Shown here in pieces: positions 44,143-52,981 of a stretch of DNA of 64,000 bases. The first letter of the stretch is position 1. Every line of letters starts with the position of its first letter. Source of the DNA: Brasilonema sennae CENA114 (GTDB lineage Bacteria > Cyanobacteriota > Cyanobacteriia > Cyanobacteriales > Nostocaceae); NCBI RefSeq assembly GCF_006968745.1, contig NZ_CP030118.1, forward strand, positions 5,081,943 to 5,145,942, read 5' to 3'. Made by a program: the position numbers and the translations under genes. The notes beneath the pieces were generated by a model, which worked only from the letters and a program-made list of their open reading frames with translations, did no database searches and was not told where the DNA came from.

Positions 44143-44712
44143 ATGACAAGCAACATTTCTGGTGATATCAACAAGGGGATTAATAATTCGCTCTTAATTG
44201 GCATTCTCGTAACTGTTTTGGGAATTATTGCAGTTGCTTTACCTTCTGTTTCTACAATCTTCGCTGAAACTTGGATTGCTTTAATTCTTATTTCTTCGGG
44301 CGCAGCAAAGCTAGGTTATGCATTTCAAACCCGCAACGAGGGAGGCTTTGTTTGGAAAATCCTGCTTAGTATTCTCTACTTCGCAACAGGCGTGATGCTG
44401 TTTGTTTATCCTTTTACAGGAATTCTGACACTGACTCTATTGTTAGGTAGCTTTCTACTAACGGAAGGTGTATTTGAGCTAATTCTGGCATTCCGGCTGC
44501 GTCCGCAACAAAACTGGACTTGGGCACTAGGTAATGGTATCGTTACCTTAGTCTTGGGTGCAATGATTTGGTTCCAATGGCCCTTCGATGCTCCCTGGGT
44601 TATTGGGACATTGGTCGGTGTCAGTGTTCTCTCCACTGGTATTTCACGCGTGATGCTGTCGTTGAATGCTCGTTCTGCTTTGAATCAATCTAACTCCACA
44701 ACACAAGCATAA
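44143..44712 (+). CDS. HdeD-family membrane protein
   Basis: 189 residues from the ATG at 44143, preceded by AGGGGAAA. About six membrane segments arranged as three hairpins, with the family-like pattern LLIGILVTVLGIIAVALP (residues 18-35), GAAKLGYAF and LLLGSFLLTEGVFELILAF. HdeD-type proteins are small inner-membrane proteins linked to acid or general stress in enterobacteria; the mechanism is unknown. It is divergent from the HtrA-like operon, 290 bp apart, and the two could share a stress-responsive control region. Confidence 0.82.
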   Translation: MTSNISGDINKGINNSLLIGILVTVLGIIAVALPSVSTIFAETWIALILISSGAAKLGYAFQTRNEGGFVWKILLSILYFATGVMLFVYPFTGILTLTLLLGSFLLTEGVFELILAFRLRPQQNWTWALGNGIVTLVLGAMIWFQWPFDAPWVIGTLVGVSVLSTGISRVMLSLNARSALNQSNSTTQA

Positions 44713-44741
44713 AGCAACAGTCGTGAAGTCATAACTAAAAA

Positions 44742-44794
44742 AGAACTCAGAACTCAGCAATGAATTGATAACTGAATTCTGAGTTCTGAGTTCT
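44742..44794. terminator. Bidirectional terminator, 16-bp stem
   Basis: AGAACTCAGAACTCAG (44742-44757) pairs exactly with CTGAGTTCTGAGTTCT (44779-44794) between two convergent genes. The stem is a doubled GAACTCA unit. Confidence 0.65.
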
Positions 44795-44815
44795 ATATTC
44801 TTAATTACTAAATCT

Positions 44816-45262
44816 TCAACGATGTTCCTTGTTAGGAGAGTAATCAGAGCAATTGATGGCTTCTTCGGTTAAAGCAGTCGTTGGATGTATCGCACATTTG
44901 AGATAAGGATTATTTTTAAAGTATTGACATTTCTTACAGGGAACTAGATCGAGGGTTTTGGCGCTTGTCGATCTATGTTGTGTAACTTTCCTAGCATTTG
45001 AAAGCCGAAAAGCAACAATCATCAAAAAGGTGATTAGGCTGAAGGGAAGCCAAAACAGTATTTTATCGGGCGTCGCTGTTTGTTGCTGTTTTGTCCCGTG
45101 TGACGGTGTGATCTGCGGTTCTGCCCTCACCAATTGTATTTCTATGAGATTAGCTTTCGGAAAAGTATTATTTATAGATGTATTATCTTTAATAAGATTT
45201 TCATGCATATTATGCACTTCCGTTAAAAGAAGAAGATATTTTTGTGCGCTTGAGCGATCCAT
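44816..45262 (-). CDS. Single-span membrane protein with C-terminal cysteine motif
   Basis: 148 residues; an ATG at 45208 (18 codons in) is an alternative start. One membrane segment at about residues 68-86 (ILFWLPFSLITFLMIVAF). The C-terminal soluble part holds CKKCQYFKNNPYLKC and a further Cys (INCSDY), four or five cysteines with one His, which might bind zinc or an iron-sulphur cluster. I do not recognise the family, though the cysteine arrangement recalls small cyanobacterial proteins that end in C..H..C. Confidence 0.6.
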   Translation of the reverse strand: MDRSSAQKYLLLLTEVHNMHENLIKDNTSINNTFPKANLIEIQLVRAEPQITPSHGTKQQQTATPDKILFWLPFSLITFLMIVAFRLSNARKVTQHRSTSAKTLDLVPCKKCQYFKNNPYLKCAIHPTTALTEEAINCSDYSPNKEHR

Positions 45263-45383
45263 ACAGATGTATGAAAAAAATCCGTCTCAAGTCGTGCAAC
45301 TTGTGTTAAGCTTTGCTACTTCTGTTTTATAGCTGAAAAAAATTTTTGATATCTCTATCCAAGGTTTTGCTTGTTGTTTGTAA

Positions 45384-46736
45384 TTATTTACCTAACTTAT
45401 TCGGAATTCCTTCGCAACCACCAGGGATAGTACCTCTAGTTTTTTCGCCTCCCCAAGCGCAGCAATAGTAACGCGCAGCCTCAGACATTCGCTGGACATC
45501 AGTGAAATTAACATCTTCTACAACAGCCCCTGTGTGTTCGCCAGTTTGATAATTGGGCGGTTCAGTGCGGCTGCGGGGTGAGGCGGTTTCAGGAAAACCA
45601 TAAAATAAGCGAATTCCGTTCAAATCTGCACCATCAAGTTTTGCTTCATATAATATAGTCCGGGAGAGGTTAGCTTTTACTAAGTCACAACCAGTCAGAT
45701 CAGCGCGGACAAGATTTGCTTCCGAAAGATCAGTCCAACGCAAATCAGTACCACCAAGATCTGCACCAGCAAGCATCACGCCTAAATCGATGACACGCAA
45801 ACCCGCCTTTCGATCTTCTGCATAACCACCATTACCATCAAGAATAGCTCGACCAAGGTGGCGATCGCGCTTCAAAGGTGTCAGCAATTTGGAACGCGAG
45901 AGAAAACGGAGAATTTTCGCTTTACCACTACCATCCACACTACTCAAAATTGCTGCTGTGCGTCCTTCAGCAATCATCCTCTCTTGGGGCCAATCTTCTA
46001 ATAACCCTTCTTCATCCAATACTAAATCAGAAACACCTTGGAAATAAGAATCAATTGTCTGCTGTTGGGTAATAATATTTTGTTGAACAGTGAGCAGGTT
46101 TTGCTGAATCGTCAAGTCTTTGGAAATAACGTACTGTCGCCAAGCAACATACACCGCAATAACGGCGATGAGAATTTGTCCCAAAGCGCCAAACCATTCC
46201 GCCAGTGTTCCAGAGGCTTCCCAGTTGATTCGGCGTCCAACAGCTAAGATGCGATCGCCCAATCCACTGAACTTCACAAAGCCAATCAGACTTGCTACAA
46301 GTCCTAAAAAAGCAATAAACAGCGCCCGTTCTTGAGCCGAAAACCAATTTCGTATTCCATTTATGACTGCTGGTAACAGCACAGCTAATGAGATCAGCAA
46401 AGCTAGCAGTGTTCCCGACATACCAATCAACCAGTTATTAATGGCAATTCCGAAAAAGGTGATGGCGATCGCCACAAAGATAAACAACAAAGCCCTAGGT
46501 TTCACTGTTAGAGGTTGAGTACGTCCTTGCAGGATGGAACGTGCTTGTTGAAGAACTGCTGTATTGCGCGGAGATTGGAGAGCAGAAACTGCGGAAAGGG
46601 CTTTTTGAGTAGCGAGTTCATCTGGTACAAAGCCATTTTCACCTACGTCCTCGAAATCATCTGGTTGTAAGTTGTCTTCAAGAACAGGTTCTGGTTTACC
46701 AGACTCGGATGAGTTGGAGTTGGATTCTATCGGCAT
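45384..46736 (-). CDS. Membrane protein with pentapeptide repeats
   Basis: 450 residues. Acidic N-terminal segment to about 75, then four hydrophobic segments (about 80-175 and 190-210), a coiled-coil-like Gln-rich region (DLTIQQNLLTVQQNIITQQQT), and near 320-370 a run of pentapeptide repeats of the A(D/N)Lxx type (GADLGGTDLRWTDLSEANLV). Pentapeptide runs fold as a right-handed quadrilateral helix used for protein contacts. The C-terminal 60 residues carry four cysteines. Function unknown; many cyanobacteria have proteins of this type. The ATG has no strong ribosome site. Confidence 0.75.
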   Translation of the reverse strand: MPIESNSNSSESGKPEPVLEDNLQPDDFEDVGENGFVPDELATQKALSAVSALQSPRNTAVLQQARSILQGRTQPLTVKPRALLFIFVAIAITFFGIAINNWLIGMSGTLLALLISLAVLLPAVINGIRNWFSAQERALFIAFLGLVASLIGFVKFSGLGDRILAVGRRINWEASGTLAEWFGALGQILIAVIAVYVAWRQYVISKDLTIQQNLLTVQQNIITQQQTIDSYFQGVSDLVLDEEGLLEDWPQERMIAEGRTAAILSSVDGSGKAKILRFLSRSKLLTPLKRDRHLGRAILDGNGGYAEDRKAGLRVIDLGVMLAGADLGGTDLRWTDLSEANLVRADLTGCDLVKANLSRTILYEAKLDGADLNGIRLFYGFPETASPRSRTEPPNYQTGEHTGAVVEDVNFTDVQRMSEAARYYCCAWGGEKTRGTIPGGCEGIPNKLGK

Positions 46737-46999
46737 TGTTATATTATCGCACCAGGACGCTTCAGTTCAACCGCTGCTTTATAGTATCTGCCAGAGGGTG
46801 GGGTTAAGCAATAGCTGCACGTAACAAGACAGGGCGATCGCTTTTTGGTGCAACCTCTTAATCAACTCAAGTTATTGAAGGTGCCAAGCAACTTCCACAA
46901 ACAGATGTGCACAGTGTTCGCACGATTTGAGTAAGTTTGTATTTGATAGCTAATACCTTGGATTATTATATCGGAGAATGTAAAGATACCAAATGGGTT

Positions 47000-47674
47000 C
47001 TATAAGGTTTTGCGATTAGGAGTTCGCCTATCGACTTCTTTCCTAATCGCAATCATAATCTCACCCAGTGAATTTTTAAAAAGACTGTAGAAGATTTTCT
47101 TTGGGGTTCCCGATTTTGGTTGAGCTTCCACCACCTGGGTAATTAAAACTTGATTCGCCTTTGCACCAGAATAGGGAGCTACAGGTTCAATTTTCCAGTA
47201 TCCTTCCAAGCTTTGCAAATCTCCATCAATTTGACGGAAATCTATGCGGCTTTTTGGAGTTTCAGTAGTAGCTGAACGGATGCGTGATTGAACATTCATT
47301 AAGAATACCTGACGCGTATCTACCTGTTCCACCACTTTCTGATTGCCATTCACCGTAATCACTTTACCCGACACAGTATTAGGCAAAAATTTAGAAAAAT
47401 GATCATAATCAGTCAGCACTTCCCAAGCAATATCTTGCGAACCTGTCACCAAAATAATAGCGGTGTATTTTCCTTTATCTCCAGTGACTAAAACCTGACC
47501 ATTCCTCAATTTTACCCGTTCTGAGACAGGCAATTGATCAACAGGACTATTAAATAATCCAGCACGGACAGATGGAGCAACTGCAATTGTAACCATCACT
47601 GAAAAGTATAGTGTAAACAAACAACTACGCACAAACTCTGAGTTCTGGTCATTCCCTCGATTTAAATTTGTCAA
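47000..47674 (-). CDS. SRPBCC-family (START-like) exported protein
   Basis: A TTG at 47674 has GGGAGG seven bases upstream, so I take it as the start over the TTG at 47695. The product of 224 residues begins with a signal peptide (SCLFTLYFSVMVTIAVAPSVRA) with cleavage near residue 38. The rest matches polyketide cyclase/dehydrase-like START proteins: VTGSQDIAWEVLTDYDHFSKFLPN is the usual first helix region. Such proteins bind a hydrophobic molecule in a cavity. Its ligand is unknown. Confidence 0.75.
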   Translation of the reverse strand: MTNLNRGNDQNSEFVRSCLFTLYFSVMVTIAVAPSVRAGLFNSPVDQLPVSERVKLRNGQVLVTGDKGKYTAIILVTGSQDIAWEVLTDYDHFSKFLPNTVSGKVITVNGNQKVVEQVDTRQVFLMNVQSRIRSATTETPKSRIDFRQIDGDLQSLEGYWKIEPVAPYSGAKANQVLITQVVEAQPKSGTPKKIFYSLFKNSLGEIMIAIRKEVDRRTPNRKTL

Positions 47675-47747
47675 TTGACATCCTCCCATCGCCAAGGTGT
47701 ACGAGTAAAGCTGTGTTTTACGTTATATAATTGCCGGAGGATTATCT

Positions 47748-47960
47748 ATGCGTTTTCCCCAGGTTCAGGCAATTCTTGCGGGCACTATAGCAGCTTTTGT
47801 ATCAGTTGCACCCGTACAGGCAGAAACTTCAACTTACCAAGTGCAGTCTGGAGTCACCAGCGTCTATCATGACCTGAGTTATCTCAGCAGTATTGGGCTA
47901 AATTTGACAGGAGCGCGTAATACAGTCCAAGCAATTAATACTAACTTTTTGGTTGGCTAG
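47748..47960 (+). pseudogene. Truncated secreted protein, N-terminal fragment
   Basis: A strong GGAGG site precedes the ATG. The 70 residues start with a good signal peptide ending VAPVQA, followed by TYQVQSGVTSVYHDL and LSSIGLNLTGA, a beginning familiar from cyanobacterial secreted proteins that are usually several hundred residues long. It stops at 47960 and nothing in any frame downstream continues the protein, so I take it as a broken gene; a genuine small secreted protein is the alternative. Confidence 0.5.
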
Positions 47961-48033
47961 CAGTGGGTACCTCATTCAATACTCATTTCACACTGTATGT
48001 TATTTACTACTATTTGATCCAGCTTTGAGATCC

Positions 48034-48369
48034 TCAGCTGCCAGGTGTTTTGGGGTCAGAGCGATGACTAAATCCAATTAAACCATCTTGGCGAAAGCTT
48101 TCCAAGCGTTGGGCGATAGTATCGCACCGCTTCTGAGTATTCCAGCCATCACCAAAGCTGTTGATCATCTTGGGCCAGGGCTTGGTACCCTGATCATTAC
48201 GATACATTACCATCCACACCTCACCGCCGTTTTGTGTGTCGGGTTGCAAGGCGCAAGAAAAGCGGTCTTTTGAGCCGAAGGCGAATATACCTGGAGTCCA
48301 GCCAATAGCAACACCTTACGCCAAGACTAAACCAGCAACACCCGCCGCAGCACCAATAATGCCTACAGT
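48034..48369 (-). pseudogene. Decayed COP23-family gene
   Basis: The frame 48034-48300 encodes a C-terminal COP23-domain-like segment (VMYRNDQGTKPWPKMINSF, GWNTQKRCDTIAQRLESF). COP23 is a circadian-oscillating membrane protein family of cyanobacteria, function unknown. In the same frame, to the right, a TAA at 48316-48318 interrupts the reading, and a hydrophobic stretch (VGIIGAAAGVAGLVLA) precedes it. No start codon is evident. It is best read as a pseudogene. Confidence 0.6.
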
Positions 48370-48378
48370 CAAATTATT

Positions 48379-48420
48379 TCTGTCAAATATATGTCTTTTT
48401 TAAGACATATATTTGACAGA
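48379..48420. repeat. Perfect 19-bp hairpin with TTTT loop
   Basis: TCTGTCAAATATATGTCTT (48379-48397) and its exact complement (48402-48420) around a four-base loop. It lies between the decayed COP23 gene and the divergent SDR gene, 64 bp before the latter. It is not at a gene end, so an operator, cruciform or mobile-element remnant is more likely than a terminator. Confidence 0.7.
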
Positions 48421-48483
48421 GATTTACACAATTTTGTGATATTTTTAACATAGGTTAACTGCGTTAGAGTATACATTTTAAAT

Positions 48484-49374
48484 ATGAAAAAACTATTAAT
48501 TACTGGTGCTAGTGGTTTTTTAGGATATCATCTTTGCCAGATTGCAAAACAAGAATACTCAGTCTATGGAACTTACTTTTCTCATTCTTTAGAAATTCCA
48601 GGCATCAAAATGCTGAAAGTTGATTTGACAGATTTTCAACAACTCAAACAAATATTTACTGACTTTCAACCAACAGCCGTCATCCACACCGCTGCACTAT
48701 CTCAACCAAATTTTTGTCAAACTCATGTAGAGGAATCATATGCAATCAATGTCACAGCATCCTGTAATATTGCTGGACTTTGTGCCGATGATTCTATTCG
48801 TTGCGCTTTTACGTCAACAGATTTGGTTTTTGATGGTTTAAACGCTCCTTATCGTGAAACTGATCCTGTATGCCCTGTTAATATTTATGGTGAGCAAAAA
48901 GTCATGGCTGAGAAAGGTATGCTAGAACGTTATCCCATGACTGCTATTTGTCGTATGCCATTAATGTTTGGGATGGAAACACCGACAGCAACAAGCTTTA
49001 TACAATCATTTATTCAGACTCTTCAAGAAGGCAAAGAATTAAATTTATTCACAGATGAATTCCGAACACCCGTCAGTGGCAAAACTGCAGCGAAAGGGTT
49101 GTTATTGGCATTAGAAAAAGTTAACGGACACATTCACTTAGGAGGGAAAGAAAGAATTTCACGCTATGATTTTGGCCGTTTATTAGTAGAGATTTTTTAC
49201 ATTCCTGCCAATCAACTAAAAGCGTGCCTACAGCAAGACGTAAAAATGTCAGCACCAAGACCATCTGACGTTTCTTTGGACAGTACCAAAGCTTTTAATT
49301 TAGGTTACCAACCTCTCTCCTTGAAAGAAGAATTACAAGACTTATACAAATTTCCTGCTAACCAATCTTCTTGA
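48484..49374 (+). CDS. NAD-dependent epimerase / dTDP-4-dehydrorhamnose reductase-like SDR
   Basis: 296 residues, extended SDR fold: GASGFLGYH (residues 8-16) binds the nucleotide, STDLVFDG is the usual Ser/Thr strand, and the catalytic Tyr-x3-Lys is YGEQK (about residue 136). It resembles RfbD-type dTDP-4-keto-rhamnose reductases, but no other dTDP-sugar genes are nearby, so the substrate is open. The final 70 bp overlap the convergent GNAT gene. Confidence 0.8.
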   Translation: MKKLLITGASGFLGYHLCQIAKQEYSVYGTYFSHSLEIPGIKMLKVDLTDFQQLKQIFTDFQPTAVIHTAALSQPNFCQTHVEESYAINVTASCNIAGLCADDSIRCAFTSTDLVFDGLNAPYRETDPVCPVNIYGEQKVMAEKGMLERYPMTAICRMPLMFGMETPTATSFIQSFIQTLQEGKELNLFTDEFRTPVSGKTAAKGLLLALEKVNGHIHLGGKERISRYDFGRLLVEIFYIPANQLKACLQQDVKMSAPRPSDVSLDSTKAFNLGYQPLSLKEELQDLYKFPANQSS

Positions 49375-49874
49375 TGAATACCGTAGATAACCGCCTCACT
49401 TCCAAACATTTCTGTCTTTCCTTCCAGTTTTTCTCCTAATCTCTGGGCAACTCTGATTGAAGCAGTATTCTGCGGACGAATTAAACTAATCACATGGGAT
49501 TGCTGTAACTCACCAAAAGCATAATTCATCGTTACCTTTGCTGCTTCTGTTGCAAAACCATGTCCCCAATAAGTTCGTCGCAACGTCCAACCAATTTCAA
49601 AACCAATCCAGCCTTCAGGTTTCCAGCAGCCTATCCGCCCAATCATTTCACCGCTAGAACGTTCCTCAACAGCCCACATACCATATCCTCGTAGTTGCCA
49701 ATGACCAAGCATCATTGCCATACTTCGCCAAGACTCCCAACGGGATAAAGGTTTTCCTTCGCCAATGTAGCGCATAACTTCGGGGTCGCTGCACATCTGA
49801 GTGTAAGCATCAAGGTCTTCCTCGCGAAATCCCCGTAGGATAAGACGTTGGGTTTCAAGTTGAGGAATTTGCAT
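49305..49874 (-). CDS. GNAT-family N-acetyltransferase (RimJ/RimL type)
   Basis: 189 residues of the Acetyltransf_3 subgroup: LETQRLILRGFREEDLDAY at the N-terminus, GRIGCWKPEGWIGFEIGW and YWGHGFATEAAK, the last being the acetyl-CoA pyrophosphate loop (Q/R-x-x-G-x-G/A). Acetylates an amino group of a protein or small molecule. The 3' end overlaps the convergent SDR gene by 70 bp, both in coding sequence, which is unusual but both proteins look complete. Confidence 0.88.
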   Translation of the reverse strand: MQIPQLETQRLILRGFREEDLDAYTQMCSDPEVMRYIGEGKPLSRWESWRSMAMMLGHWQLRGYGMWAVEERSSGEMIGRIGCWKPEGWIGFEIGWTLRRTYWGHGFATEAAKVTMNYAFGELQQSHVISLIRPQNTASIRVAQRLGEKLEGKTEMFGSEAVIYGIHQEDWLAGNLYKSCNSSFKERGW

Positions 49875-50322
49875 ACGATTTAAGCACCATCCTTGTTTGT
49901 TCAGGTTGGATATGGGCTATGGGGTGTAGTGAAATTTTCCGTACCTACACTCTTACGCTTTGCAACAGAAAATTATTACATTACATCCATTTTGTAAAGC
50001 ATTCTTAACAAAATGTTTAAAATATTATTTAATAACAAATTTAAATATAAAACTTAAAAATATTCAAAGAATAACTTATGACATTCTTGATATATTGTGA
50101 AACGAGCTACAAATTACGCAACGTGTAACCTTTGTCTTTCAAAGAACACATTTAGGATGTTTTGTCAAGAATTGCAGGCAAACCACAATTGACTGCAAGA
50201 AGCAACCCATAACACAAAATGTTTTCTACCTATCCCTCAATGACAGGGGATAAATTTGAAGTCAGGAAAGCAGCACGTGACGCAATTTGTAAGTAAAAAG
50301 AGTGACTTCTTGGAAGGGAATT
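49875..50322. other. Long upstream region of rbcL
   Basis: 448 bp between the GNAT gene and rbcL; it must hold the rbc promoter and a long leader. No clear NtcA or CbbR (LTTR) site could be fixed by eye. An upstream in-frame ATG at 50302 would add seven residues to RbcL; the AAGGGAA before 50323 favours the latter. Confidence 0.4.
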
Positions 50323-51753
50323 ATGTCTTACGCGCAAACCAGGACTCAGACGAAATCAGGCTACCAAGCTGGGGTAAAAGATTACAGACTAACGTATTAC
50401 ACCCCCGACTACACTCCAAAAGATACAGATATTTTGGCGGCATTCCGCGTAACACCCCAGCCTGGAGTTCCACCGGAAGAAGCAGGCGCTGCGGTGGCTG
50501 CTGAGTCTTCCACCGGTACCTGGACAACCGTATGGACAGACTTGCTCACCGACTTAGATCGCTACAAAGGTCGTTGTTACGACATCGAACCAGTTCCTGG
50601 CGAAGGTAACCAATTCATTGCTTACGTGGCCTATCCGTTGGATCTGTTTGAAGAAGGCTCTGTAACCAACATGTTGACCTCGATTGTAGGAAACGTGTTT
50701 GGTTTCAAAGCCCTCAAAGCGCTGCGTCTGGAAGACTTGCGGATTCCTGTTGCTTACCTCAAGACGTTCCAAGGACCTCCACATGGTATTCAAGTTGAGC
50801 GCGACAAACTGAACAAGTACGGTCGTCCTCTGTTGGGTTGTACGATTAAGCCCAAGTTGGGTTTGTCTGCTAAGAACTACGGACGCGCAGTTTATGAGTG
50901 CTTGCGTGGTGGTTTGGACTTCACCAAAGACGACGAAAACATCAACTCCGCACCATTCCAACGGTGGCGCGATCGCTTCTTATTTGTTGCTGACGCTATC
51001 CACAAAGCACAAGCGGAAACAGGTGAAATCAAAGGTCACTACTTGAACGTGACTGCTCCTACGTGCGAAGAAATGCTGAAGCGGGCAGAGTACGCTAAAG
51101 AACTCAAAATGCCCATCATCATGCACGACTACCTAACAGCAGGCTTCACCGCTAACACCACATTAGCTCGCTGGTGTCGTGACAACGGTTTGTTGTTGCA
51201 CATCCACCGCGCGATGCACGCGGTTATCGACCGTCAAAAGAACCACGGTATCCACTTCCGCGTTTTGGCTAAGACTCTGCGGATGTCTGGTGGTGATCAC
51301 ATCCACACGGGAACCGTTGTTGGTAAATTGGAAGGCGATCGCGCAATTACAATGGGCTTCGTCGATCTACTGCGTGAAAACTATGTTGAGCAAGACAGAG
51401 AGCGCGGTATCTACTTCACCCAAGACTGGGCTTCTATGCCTGGTGTAATGGCAGTTGCTTCAGGTGGTATCCACATTTGGCATATGCCTGCACTGGTAGA
51501 AATCTTCGGTGATGACTCCGTACTGCAATTTGGTGGTGGTACTCTCGGTCACCCTTGGGGTAATGCTCCTGGCGCAGCCGCTAACCGCGTTGCCCTGGAA
51601 GCTTGTATCCAAGCTCGTAACGAAGGTCGCAACTTGGCTCGTGAAGGTAACGACGTTATCCGCGAAGCTGCTAAGTGGTCTCCTGAACTGGCAGCTGCTT
51701 GCGAACTGTGGAAGGAAATTAAGTTCGAGTTTGAATCAGTCGATACCGTCTGA
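50323..51753 (+). CDS. rbcL: Ribulose-1,5-bisphosphate carboxylase/oxygenase large subunit (form I)
   Basis: Fixes CO2 onto ribulose-1,5-bisphosphate in the carboxysome. 476 residues beginning MSYAQTRTQ. The carbamylated Lys and metal ligands are in GGLDFTKDDEN; loop 6 Lys is in VVGKLEGD; GCTIKPKLGLS and MHDY are standard. The form IB sequence is close to that of other Nostocales. AAGGGAA precedes the ATG. It heads the operon rbcL-rbcX-rbcS. Confidence 0.98.
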   Translation: MSYAQTRTQTKSGYQAGVKDYRLTYYTPDYTPKDTDILAAFRVTPQPGVPPEEAGAAVAAESSTGTWTTVWTDLLTDLDRYKGRCYDIEPVPGEGNQFIAYVAYPLDLFEEGSVTNMLTSIVGNVFGFKALKALRLEDLRIPVAYLKTFQGPPHGIQVERDKLNKYGRPLLGCTIKPKLGLSAKNYGRAVYECLRGGLDFTKDDENINSAPFQRWRDRFLFVADAIHKAQAETGEIKGHYLNVTAPTCEEMLKRAEYAKELKMPIIMHDYLTAGFTANTTLARWCRDNGLLLHIHRAMHAVIDRQKNHGIHFRVLAKTLRMSGGDHIHTGTVVGKLEGDRAITMGFVDLLRENYVEQDRERGIYFTQDWASMPGVMAVASGGIHIWHMPALVEIFGDDSVLQFGGGTLGHPWGNAPGAAANRVALEACIQARNEGRNLAREGNDVIREAAKWSPELAAACELWKEIKFEFESVDTV

Positions 51754-51850
51754 TCGTCAAGTAAGAAGTTAAAAAGTAAAAGAAAATAATCCTTCTTTCT
51801 CATTACTTTTGACTTATTACTTCTTACCTATTCTAGGGCTGGGGTCAAGC

Positions 51851-52249
51851 ATGGATATTAAACAAATTGCGAAGGACACAGCCAAGACGCTGCAAAGTTA
51901 CCTGACTTATCAGGCACTAAAAACGGTATTGGCTCAAGTTAGCGAAACAAATCCTCCCTTGGCACTTTGGCTACAACGCTTTTCTGCTGATAAAATTCAG
52001 GATGGAGAAGCGTACGTTAAGCAACTCTTTCAAGAGAAGCCCGAATTGGCTTTGCGGATAATGACTGTTAGAGAACACATAGCGGAACAAGTTGCAGAAT
52101 ACTTACCCGAAATGGTTCGCACCGGTATTCAACAAGCCAATATGGAACACCGTCGCCAGCATCTTGAGCGAATGACGCAAATAAATACATCAGATCCCAG
52201 TCCTGAATCAGAAACACAAGCAACTTCAGATCCAAACATTGAACAGTGA
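51851..52249 (+). CDS. rbcX: Rubisco assembly chaperone RbcX
   Basis: Dimeric chaperone that binds the C-terminal peptide of RbcL and holds RbcL dimers until the small subunits join. From the ATG at 51851 it has 132 residues: MDIKQIAKDTAKTLQSYLTY and then the helical core (LALWLQRFSADKIQDGEAYV). The last 25 residues are a polar tail (SDPSPESETQ). It lies 97 bp after rbcL and before rbcS, the usual order in beta-cyanobacteria. Confidence 0.95.
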   Translation: MDIKQIAKDTAKTLQSYLTYQALKTVLAQVSETNPPLALWLQRFSADKIQDGEAYVKQLFQEKPELALRIMTVREHIAEQVAEYLPEMVRTGIQQANMEHRRQHLERMTQINTSDPSPESETQATSDPNIEQ

Positions 52250-52392
52250 ACAGTTAACAGTGAGTAAACGCGCGTATTCGGCGTTTTCCCATGCCCAGGC
52301 GACCCGCGTTCCCGATAGCCGTAAGGCGTGGCCGAGCGCCATACGGTGAACACTTAATAACTGATAACTGATAACTGATAACTGATAACTGA
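52250..52392. repeat. Repeat-filled spacer between rbcX and rbcS
   Basis: Begins with AACAGTGAACAGTTAACAG, then a GC-rich block with GATAGCCGTAAGGCGTGGC (shared with about 23150-23168), then four exact tandem CTGATAA heptamers plus part of a fifth (52361-52392). It is a non-coding insertion inside the rubisco operon; whether it alters rbcS expression is unknown. Confidence 0.7.
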
Positions 52393-52421
52393 ATATCAAC
52401 CGCAACCCATTATCATCACTT

Positions 52422-52757
52422 ATGCAAACCTTTTCAAAAGAGCGTCGCTACGAAACCCTTTCTTATCTGCCTCCTCTCTCCGATGCTCAAATTTCCAAGC
52501 AAATCCAGTACATTCTCAACCAAGGTTACATTCCAGCCATTGAATTTAACGAGAATTCGGAGCCAACAGTATATTACTGGACTCTGTGGAAACTGCCTCT
52601 GTTTGGAGCAAGATCTACTCAAGAAGTACTAAACGAAGTCCAAGCTTGCCGTTCTCAGTACGGTAATAACTTTATCCGCGTTGTTGGTTTTGACAACATC
52701 AAGCAGTGCCAAGTTCTCAGCTTTATCGTTCACAAACCCAATAGCAGCAGATACTAA
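52422..52757 (+). CDS. rbcS: Ribulose-1,5-bisphosphate carboxylase/oxygenase small subunit
   Basis: 111 residues, the standard cyanobacterial length. MQTFSKERRYETLSYLPPLSD at the start, IEFNENSEPTVYYWTLWKLPLFGA and VQACRSQYGNNFIRVVGFDN are family hallmarks. Eight copies join eight RbcL subunits to form the L8S8 enzyme. Followed after 63 bp by a strong terminator, so the operon ends here. Confidence 0.98.
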   Translation: MQTFSKERRYETLSYLPPLSDAQISKQIQYILNQGYIPAIEFNENSEPTVYYWTLWKLPLFGARSTQEVLNEVQACRSQYGNNFIRVVGFDNIKQCQVLSFIVHKPNSSRY

Positions 52758-52820
52758 AGCTGATAAGTTGGAATTAGTTCGTAAGAGAACTGTAAATAAT
52801 TGATTCATCTCCCAAAAAAA

Positions 52821-52850
52821 AGAGGTAGATAACTCTACCTCTGTTTTTTT
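52821..52850 (+). terminator. Rho-independent terminator of the rbc operon
   Basis: AGAGGTAG (52821-52828) pairs with CTACCTCT (52835-52842) and is followed by GTTTTTTT. Confidence 0.85.
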
Positions 52851-52981
52851 ACTATTTAGCTAGTGTCGCGCGCACTTTTTGTAAAGTATTAAGTAGATGC
52901 AAAAAAATTAATCATCGAACTATCTTTGTGATTCCAAGTTGTGCTTCCACTCACAGTTAAAAAAATATACGTATATTTTAA

